Shown piece by piece: positions 56,221 through 64,000 of a stretch of 64,000 nucleotides of DNA (position 1 is the stretch's first letter; each line of letters begins with the position of its first letter). Origin of the DNA: Ctenosaura bakeri (Eukaryota; Chordata; Lepidosauria; Squamata; Iguanidae). Location of the stretch: the NCBI GenBank assembly GCA_948474755.1, contig CAOLHI010000020.1, positions 1,178,001 to 1,242,000 of the forward strand, read 5' to 3'. A program made the translations under genes and the position numbers. Below the pieces are notes generated by a model that was given only the letters and a program-made list of their open reading frames with translations, had not been told where the DNA came from and ran no database searches.

Positions 56221-56341
56221 AAGAATCTTGGCTTGAAAACTTGCCTCCTATTACAGAAGAAAAAGAGGAACAGGAAATAGATGCAAATGCTTCTCTTTTC
56301 TCCCCTGAACTAAGAATGAATACAAGGACTCACAATGACAG
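56221..56341 (+). CDS. CENPJ/TCP10-like protein, fourth recognised exon
   Basis: Acceptor GCGTTCTTACAG|AAGAATC, donor AATGACAG|GTGAGG; phase 1 to phase 2. Encodes EESWLENLPPITEEKEEQEI DANASLFSPELRMNTRTHND. Polar, with no domain recognised. No later exon was found before the window ends, and repeats fill the rest. Confidence 0.6.
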
Positions 56342-56929
56342 GTGAGGGCGAAATCAAATATTATGTAAAGGTATAAAATTATTGAAGAATGGCTTTGAAA
56401 CTGATTGGATTGCTGGTACAAGGTTCTTGTTAAGAAGAAAATTTATCTATTCTTCCTTTTGTCTAGGAGGCATTCCATTTTATTTTTACAAGATCCATGT
56501 GGAATAGGTTTTACTAAGAGATAGTGAATAGCCAAAGGTTACGCATGAGCTTCATGGCAAACCCAGGATTTCAATCTGAGTCCAGAATACAAATCTAGAA
56601 TAGAGGTGAGGAAAGTGTAGTTCTGGGGCTACATGGCCCCATTCCTTGAGGAAGTTTTAGTCATCATTTTCTGATTTGATTGATTGATTGATTTTTAAAA
56701 GTAGCAATCTGAATGAAAATAATATACATTCCCAAAAAAAAAAAAAAGGGGGAGGGGAAGAAAAAGAGAGAAAGAAAAGGAAGAGGAAAAAGAGGTATAA
56801 CTAAAACATAGTAGCGCTCTGACTACCCCCCCCACTCCTGACTGTAATGAAAATAAAAAAGAGAATAAATATTATTCTACCATTGCAGATCACTTTAAAC
56901 CCAGAGCATGTCGCAAATGCCTTATTTTT

Positions 56930-57245
56930 TTTCAAGGAAAGCCTTCATTGAATTCAGTGGATTTTGTGTTATTATCATGAGATCATTGCATAAACTCTCA
57001 GATTATGCTGCTCTTTTTTCACCCTCACTGCATAGATTCATTCATCGTGTCTGATACTCTCAGTAGAGTCTCCAATGCCAAAATAAACAGTAAAGCTGAG
57101 AGGAGACAACCTTGTCTGGCCCCATTGTGATTTGCAATCAGTCTTGTTGCATTGCCATTTACTAAGATTTGATTCCCTTGAACTGAGTAGATTGTCTTTA
57201 TTGCCCAGGTATTTTCACCAAAATCCATTCTCTCTAATAAACCCT
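56930..57245 (-). mobile_element. L1-type LINE, reverse-transcriptase fragment
   Basis: The minus-strand translation contains GLLERMDFGENTWAIKTIYS, GNATRLIANHNGARQGCLLS and ALLFILALETLL. This is the L1 ORF2 block before and at the GxRQGCPLSPLLF motif. It is one part of an L1 that continues at 57640-60300 beyond an insertion. Confidence 0.8.
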
Positions 57246-57630
57246 CTAAACCCGCCACATTTGCGGGTTTCACTTTTGCAGATTTGATTATTCATGGATT
57301 ATTTGCTGTCACCTTTGCGACCTCTCTATGCCATTTTTAATAAAGATTGCAAGCCTTGTGAGACTGAGAAACAGCAAACAAGGCTTATAAGCCCTATTAA
57401 AAATGGTGTGGGGCAGCAGTGGAGGTGGCAGTAAGCCCCACTGGCCACCCACTTCTGCCTTGTGAAGGAACCCTGATGCCTCAAAGGAATCCATGATGGG
57501 TTGAATATGGTGATCATCCTTTTTTTTCTGTGTAAAATATGGTTTGGAGAGCCTAGAGTTATTCATGGTTTTTCCACTTTCACAGGGGCCCTGTGCCCCT
57601 AACCCTAGCAAATGTGGAGGAATGACTGTA
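57246..57630. mobile_element. Non-autonomous mariner/Tigger-like element inserted in the L1
   Basis: The right end GCAAATGTGGAGGAATGACT GTA and the left CCGCCACATTTGCGGGTTTC are partly inverted copies. TTATTCATGG (57289) and ATTCATGGTTTTTCCAC (57550) are direct or inverted remnants. No transposase. The L1 reading resumes on the far side. Confidence 0.5.
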
Positions 57631-57639
57631 CTTGAAATA

Positions 57640-59414
57640 AGTAATTGTAGGACATACTATCAAATGTTTACTCAGCTTCTTTTTTAAAAAAAAATAAAAT
57701 AAATCAAAACAGACTTTTTGTCATGATAATGTTACCAAAATTCAAAAATATTACAGAGAGTTCTTACATTATTCCTTTTGGCAAAGCAAAACAAAACAAA
57801 ACAAAACAAAACAACACGCTGATCCTCATAGATATTCTGAGAAATGTGTTTTCTCAAGCTGCTTGTCAAAAAGGTAGTAAATATCTCATAGTCATTTTTA
57901 GTAATGAGATAGATCTATAATTATGTGTTAACGGCTCAACTGTATTTTCTTTATGAATCACTATAATGCAGGCATTTCTTCAAGAATCTGGCTCATCACA
58001 CACCATTTAATGGTTGAAGTAACTCATCTTCTGATTTTTCATAATATGCTGCAGATAATCCATCTGGGCCTGCCACTTTTCTAGGTTTAATCTTTTTAAT
58101 TGCTTCAATAAGTTACATAGTTGTCGCAGGCACATTCAAACTTTGCTTTTGTTCCAAGCATAATTTGTCCAATTTGAATTTGTCCAAGTAATCTTTGATA
58201 TCCAAGATTTTCTCATTGCCCCTTGAATATAAGCCTCTATAATATTTCTCAAAGGCTTTTAACATTTTCAAATTATATATTAGAAACTGATCTCCCTCCT
58301 TGTGACCGTTTCTTTATCCTTTCCTATCTCAACTTATAGGAAAGAGACTTCCCAAATTTGTTTGTAAATTCCAAATTCTTTCACTTTATAGCAGTTTGGC
58401 ATTCATTTCTCGGGCTCTAAAGAACAAAATTGATGTTGGATCTTTTATTGAGTTTCTTTATCAAAATTTACTTTAAGTTTTCCCTCCAAGTTCTATATTT
58501 CAGCCATCAGTTTTCTCTTTTTAGCTTCTCTTTCTTTTATTAGTCTGGAACCCTATTTTATAAATTGTCCTCTCATATAAGCTTTGTTCACATCCAAAAC
58601 TATGGTGAGCTCTCTACCTTTATTTAAGTTCAGCTCAAAAATTTTTCTCAAATCTTGCTTATGCTGTTGTAATATTTCTGTATTTAGAAATAAATAATCA
58701 TTAAGACTCCATCTGAACTGCATTTGCTTTGTTTTCGGGGACATCACAGGACTATGTTCTGACAAAAAAATTCAGTGAAATCTCCATACTCTTTGCTAAG
58801 TTAGCCATATTCTTAGAAATCAAAATCATATCTATTCTAGAAAAAGATTCATGATGATCTGAAAAAAAAAAGTATAGTTTCTAGAGTTTGGCTGCAAATT
58901 TGCCCAACTGTCTATTACTCTGAAGTACTCTGTGGTTCTAGGTAGTCTCTTGTGATCTTCCATAATGCTTTTACTGCAACATTTATCCTTATTAGAATCA
59001 AGTACCCCATTCCCATCACCCATGCAAATCAGATTTTGTAGGTGTAGTTCAGGTGCCTTTCTTAACAAATCTTCATATTGATTTCTCATTGTTGGGCCAT
59101 AAATGCCTGTTAAATGAATTACATTGCCATTTCAGTTGATTTCCAGAATAACACATCTCCTTTGTACCTCTTCAGAAATCAATTTAGGTTATACTGTTTG
59201 GTTTATGGCACAGGACTACTCTGTTTGTTCTTGTTTGCAGATATAAACTCTAGGCCCGTACTTTCTTCTGAAAAAGTATACAGTTTCTTTTTCTTATATG
59301 AGTTTCTTGAAGATAAATAATTTTATATTTGGGATTTTTAAAAAATGCTATATTTTTCCTTTTGTAGGGTGAATTCAGTCAATTTACATTCCATGAAATT
59401 ATTTTCAAATTCAT
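57640..59414 (-). mobile_element. L1-type LINE, ORF2 N-terminal part, degenerate
   Basis: Minus-strand pieces include EDLLRKAPELHLQNLICMGD, which continues GNGVLDSNKDK (endonuclease GDFN...D region) and SEHSPVMSPKTKQMQFRWSL NDYLF. All are broken by stops. Includes an (AAAAC)n tract at 57787-57813. Confidence 0.75.
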
Positions 59415-59645
59415 TTTTTTTATTATTTATTTGTATCCCGCCTGTCCATATGGATCGAGGCAGCGAACAACTTACAAATAGCACGTATTTCGATACATTA
59501 CTTATACATGCCCCCAACAAGCTGGGTACTCATTTTACGACCTGCGAAAGGATGGAAGGCTGAGTCAACCTTGGAGCCCGGCAGGATCGAACTCACAACC
59601 TTGTGGCTTGCAGTACTGGCATTTAACCACTGCACCACCAGGGCT
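59415..59645 (-). mobile_element. tRNA-headed SINE with LINE-like tail, reverse strand (copy 3)
   Basis: TTTTATTATTTATTTGTATC CCGCCTGTCC (tail), AAAGGATGGAAGGCTGAGTC AACC, GGCAGGATCGAACTCACAAC, GGCATTTAACCACTGCACCA CCAGGGCTC (head). This is the best preserved of three copies. It interrupts the L1. Confidence 0.88.
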
Positions 59646-59832
59646 CCTTTTTAATTTCAATATCTTATTGTATCGTTATTATTATTTCTTAATAACTCTC
59701 ACCCATTTGGATGTCTTCTTCTGGAATCTCTTCCTTCAGCTTTTTGAACATATCTCTTGCCTTCAGCAAAGACTTTATCATGTATTTTTCATACACATAA
59801 GTGATAAATCCACTGGGACTGCCCAGTAAAAG

Positions 59833-59876
<44 letters not shown>

Positions 59877-60300
59877 GCATGCATATATATACAACCCCCT
59901 TTATCTATATTTCTTGAGCACTTCCACAAAGAATTTACTCTCTATATGTCTTCAACATTTTTTTCAGAAATTTCTTTAAAAATAATTGTTTCATTCTCAT
60001 TCATTTTAAGCCTTCTGTTACAGTGCGCTCTCAATATTTCATCTCTGATGCTTTTATGTGCAAACTCCACTGTAAGCACCCTACATTTGTGTAGCATTAA
60101 ATTGCCCCCTAGACACGTTTTCCTGAGGAGAGAGCAGAAAGTGGGCTGTGTCCGAGAAGACATCTTGACCAGGTGTCTTTTCCAGGCTTCTGGGGCTGTG
60201 TTTGTTTGTTTGCTCGTTTGTCTGTTTTCTCTGGCTGTGTGCTCTCCCTGAGCACATGGTCTAACTGACTAGCTAGTGGGAGGAGCTAGCAGCTCTTTAT
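59646..60300 (-). mobile_element. L1-type LINE, ORF1 C-terminal region and 5' part, degenerate
   Basis: The minus-strand translation from 60163 down contains VEFAHKSIRDEILRAHCNRR and NENETIIFKEISEKNVED, resembling the end of L1 ORF1. A (ATCT)n microsatellite at 59832-59876 lies within. The 5' limit near 60300 is a guess. Confidence 0.55.
59832..59876. repeat. (ATCT)n microsatellite
   Basis: About 11 tetranucleotide units. Confidence 0.97.
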
Positions 60301-60559
60301 CTCTGCTCCCAGTGGCGCACACACTTTCACTTTACTACCTAACCTTAGCAAGAATTAATTGCTTCTTCCTTGAACCCATCCAGACTCAATCTGCCTGTCC
60401 AGAACATCTAGGTAGGATTGGAACTTGAGGGAGTACCTATAACCACTATAGAATTGCACCCTCTCTCTTGATAAGAACTTGGCAAACAGGGGGTTGACAT
60501 AGATTTTACCAGAGCACTTTGAAGCTCAGTTTTACCTTTTTCAATTTAACTATCTAAAC

Positions 60560-63500
60560 TATCAGGTATGGAGGGGGAGGGTCAGCTGCCACAGCTGTGG
60601 CATGTTTCTTTTCCTGCCACAAGACATCCTTGGGTACACCTGCAGCAGATGCAAGCTGGTCGCTCTCTTAGAGGAGAAGGTTCAACAGCTGGAGGCATGA
60701 GTTTCAAATCTTCGAATTATTAGGCAGGGAGAGTAGTTCTTGGATAGGGCTGAGAGGACCTTTTTGAAGACGGAATGCACAGAAGAGCTAGTGGACAAAG
60801 AAGCTGGTTTATGAAACAGGGAGACGTATGCTTGGAGGAATGTGACATGCAGGAGTAGAAAGTCAAGGTGTCATACGGAGACTCTTGAGCTACAGAATCA
60901 CTTCCAGGTTCTTGACTTTATTAATGACAAAGTGGAACAGCAGGAAGAGCTCATGGAACATCATCTGGAGGAAATCCAACATCAACAACAGGAACCCCAA
61001 CACCAGCAGAACAGCATCCAACAGCATCAGCACCAACACTCTCAGCATGAATAGAAAGTTCAGGTGGCCGTGAGGGAATCTGCTCGTCGAGCAACCCCGG
61101 ACAAGCCTCAGAGGAGATGAGTTCTAGTGGTTGGGGACTCTTTGCTGAAAGGAACAGAACCGATCATTTGCAACCTGGATAGAGTCAATTGTGAGGTGTG
61201 CTGTCTCCCTGGGGCCAAAATCAATGACATAACAGAGAGGCTAACCAGACTGTTCAAGCCCACTGACCTTAAACCCCTCCTTTTGGTTCATGGTGGAACC
61301 AACGACATAGCAAGGCGCAGCTTTCACCACATCACAAAGGATTACGAGCTTATGGGTAGGAAGCTGAAGGACCTTCGTGTGCAGGTTGTCATTTCATCTC
61401 TTCTCCCTGTGGAAGGACATCGTCCACAAAGGGAAAGAAGAATAGTGGAGCCCATCTGGCTCTGAAGATGGTGGCGCCGGGAACAATTCAGATTGTTGGA
61501 TCATGGCCTACATTTCCATGAAGATGGTCTTCCGGCAAGGGATGGCCTGCACCTTACAACCATTGGCCAGAACATTTTTGCTTACAGTCTCACAAAATGG
61601 ACCAGGAGGTCTTTAAACTGAGTTTGACTGAGGAGAGGGACAGTATTATTCTGGGCAAGGATTCAGTGAGTACTGTGAAAAATAGCCCAAATGATATAGA
61701 TAGGGCAGGCCAAGTAGAACTCGAGACCAACAGGGAGAGGGAAAGTAACTTTAGTACGGGAATTCCACAAAGGGCACATCCTCTCAAGTGTCTCTACACT
61801 AATGCACAGAGCATGGGGAATAAGCAAGATGAACTCCAACTCTTAGTACAACAAAATAAGTATGATTTAATAGGCATCACTGAAACCTGGTGGGATGAAT
61901 CTCATGATTGGAATGTAGGAATAGGGGGGTATAACCTATTTCGCAGAAACAGACGAAACAAGCAAGGAGGAGAAGTAGCCTTATAATGTCAAGGAATTTT
62001 TCACTTGTGAAGAGATCCAGAACTTAAATCTGGGAAGCCAAGTCGAGAGCATCTGGGTAAGAATTAAGGGAGTGAGAAACAATAGGGATGTGATTGTGGG
62101 GGTTTACTACAGGCCTCTGGGCCAGCCTAAGGACATGGATGAGGCCTTCCTGGAGCAGATGGCCATACATTCAAAAAGGAGAGATGCCGTGTTAACGGGA
62201 GATTTCAATTATCCTGATATTTGTTGTCAGTCAAATTCTGCAAAGACCGCAAGGTCCAACAGGTTCCTCGTTTGTCTTGCAGACAATTTCATGGTCCAGA
62301 AGGTGGAAGAGGTGACATGGGGATCGGCTATTTTAGATCTGATCCTGACCAACAGGGATGACCTAGTTGATGAGGTGGAGGTGGTGGGATCCTTAGGAGG
62401 GAGTGACCACGCTCTTTTGGAGTTTGTCATTCAGTGGGAAGGAGAAGCCAAGTGTAGCCAGACACACATCCTAAACTTTAAGAAAGCTGATTTCTCTAAA
62501 CTTAGGGAGTTACTTGCTGAAATCCCATGGTCAAGAATACTAAAAGAGAAAGGAGTTCATGATGGATGGGAGTTTCTTAAAAGTGAGATACTGAAGACAC
62601 AACTGAAAAGTGTGCCAATAAGGAGGAAAAATGGCAGGTGTCTAAAGAAACCGGAATGGTTGACTGAAGAACTCTCAGCTGAGCTAAGTGTTAAAAGAAA
62701 CATGTACAGGAAATGGAAAAATGGTGAAAGCACCAAAGTGGAATTCAGACAAATAGCCAGGAGATGTAGGGAGAAAGTCAGAGAAGCTAAAGCACAGAAT
62801 GGACTCAGGCTTGCCAGAGACATCAAAAACAATAAAAAGGGTTTTTTAAGATATGTCTGCAGCAAAAGGAAAAACAAGGAAATGATAGGATCACTGCGTG
62901 GAGAAGGTGACCAATTCATAATGGGAGGAAGAGAGAAGGCTGAACTATTCAATACCTTCTTTGCCTTAGTTTTCTCCCAGAAAGATAGAAGTACCCAACC
63001 TGGGATGTGGGGCGCAGGTGAGGAAGTGGGGGAAATGCAGCACAGAATACGTAGAGAAGTAGTACAGGAATATCTGGCTAAATTAGATGAATTCAAGTCC
63101 CCAGGGCCAGATGAATTACGTCCAAGGATATTAAAAGAGTTGGCAGAAGTCATTTCTGAACCACTTGCAATAATCTTTGAGAACTCTTGGAGAACAGGAG
63201 AAGTCCCAGCAGACTGGAGGAGGGCAAATGTCATCCCCATCTTCAAGAAAGGGAAAAAGAGGACCCTAATAATTATCACCTGGTCAGCCTGACATCAATT
63301 CCAGGAAAGATCCTAGAAGTCATGCCAGACTAATCTTATCTCTTTTTATTATAGGGTTACAGGTTTGATAGATGAAGGGAATACTGTAGACGTAGCATAT
63401 CTTGACCTCAGTAAGGCCTTTGACAAAGTTCCCCATGACATTCTTGCAAAGAAGCTAGTAAAATGCAGGCTGGACAGGGCTACTGTTTGTAATTGGTTGA

Positions 63501-64000
63501 CTGACCAAACCCAAAGGGTGATCATCAATGGCTGCTTTTCATCCTGGAGAGAAGTGACTAGTGGGGTGCCACAGGGTTCTGTCCTGGGCTCAGTGCTATT
63601 CAACATCTTCATCAATGACTTGGATGAAGGAGTGGAGGGCATGCTGATCAAATTTGCAGATGATACCAAATTGGGAGGGGTTGCTAATACACCACAGGAC
63701 AGGATTACATTTCAAAAAGATCTTGACTGATTGGAGAGCTGGGCCAAAGCTAACAAAATGAATTTCAACAGAGAAAAATCTAAGGTCCTGCACTTAGGCA
63801 GAAAAAATGGAAGGCACAAATATAGGATGGGGGACACATGGCTGGATAGCCAGTACATGTGAAAGGGATCTAGGAATCTTGGTAAATCAGAAGTTGAACA
63901 TGAGTCAACAATGTGATGCGGCAGCCAAGAAAGCCAATGCGATTCTTGGTTGTATCAATAGGAGTATGGTGTCTAGATCGAGGGAGGTAATGGTACCACT
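60560..64000 (+). mobile_element. CR1-type LINE, ORF1 plus ORF2, running off the window
   Basis: ORF1 begins near 60570 with a cysteine-rich segment (GQLPQLWHVSFPATRHPWVH frame broken; CGMFLFLPQDILGYTCSRCK in another). It has a Q/H-rich stretch at 60945-61050, then a GDSL/SGNH-hydrolase-like domain (MVGDSLLKGTEPI, VHGGTNDIARR) at 61127-61465. ORF2 follows: endonuclease (SMGNKQDELQLL, GITETWWDESHDW, TGDFNYPDICCQ, GGSDHALLEF) from about 61790, then reverse transcriptase ([60 protein letters not shown]). ORF2 is split by a stop at 61984, a frame change near 63260-63360 and a stop at 63728, so it is probably inactive. The longest intact stretch is 62072-63292. The copy extends close to its 5' end, unusual for CR1. 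Confidence 0.93.

Noticed and set aside
62072..63292. 406-residue frame as a host gene
   Set aside because: Endonuclease and reverse-transcriptase motifs mark it as CR1 ORF2.

Overview
This is vertebrate nuclear DNA, most likely from a squamate reptile (probably a lizard). Coding exons are small and widely spaced with GT-AG borders. The rest is dominated by CR1, L2-like and L1 LINE pieces, tRNA-headed SINEs of the squamate type, solo LTRs and many palindromic DNA-transposon MITEs. There is no bacterial-style gene packing, no CRISPR array and no rRNA or tRNA gene. The species assignment is inference from repeat types.

Three host genes are visible, all on the + strand. (1) 9.5-10.6 kb: CCR6, a chemokine receptor. 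It is complete from the extracellular N-terminus to the tail except for the first residues and a frame break in TM6. (2) 18.9-35.5 kb: an SLC16/monocarboxylate-transporter-like gene with eight coding exons whose splice phases all agree. Seven encode a 12-TM transporter. The eighth adds a very long acidic tail built from ~58-residue tandem repeats, and it carries a 2-nt frame break. A CpG-rich segment at 15.4-16.1 kb is its likely promoter. (3) 41.1-56.3 kb, continuing beyond the window: a gene resembling the CENPJ/TCP10 (CPAP) centrosomal family. It has a CpG-rich promoter at 41.1-41.7 kb and four recognisable coding exons. CCR6 and TCP10 are also neighbours on human 6q27, so the order CCR6 - transporter - TCP10-like looks like conserved synteny with an extra transporter gene between them. 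The genes are unrelated in function: an immune GPCR, a membrane carrier and a centriole protein.

The remaining sequence is a layered record of transposition. About ten copies of a GGCCATTTCC-ended palindromic MITE are present, five of them within 4 kb around the transporter promoter. One copy is a perfect 180-bp palindrome. Three longer MITE types share nearly the same ends but differ inside. Three solo LTRs with TGTTAC/GTAACA ends sit between perfect 4-bp target duplications. A hAT element has a perfect 8-bp duplication and contains a SINE. A 5S rRNA-headed SINE shares its tail with the tRNA-headed SINEs. From 56.9 kb to the end there is an antisense L1 broken by two younger insertions, then a 5'-proximal CR1 LINE running off the right edge.

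The most notable observations are the repeat-built acidic tail on the transporter and its frame break, the frame break in CCR6, the perfect palindrome in a promoter, the solo LTR trio and the 5S-headed SINE.
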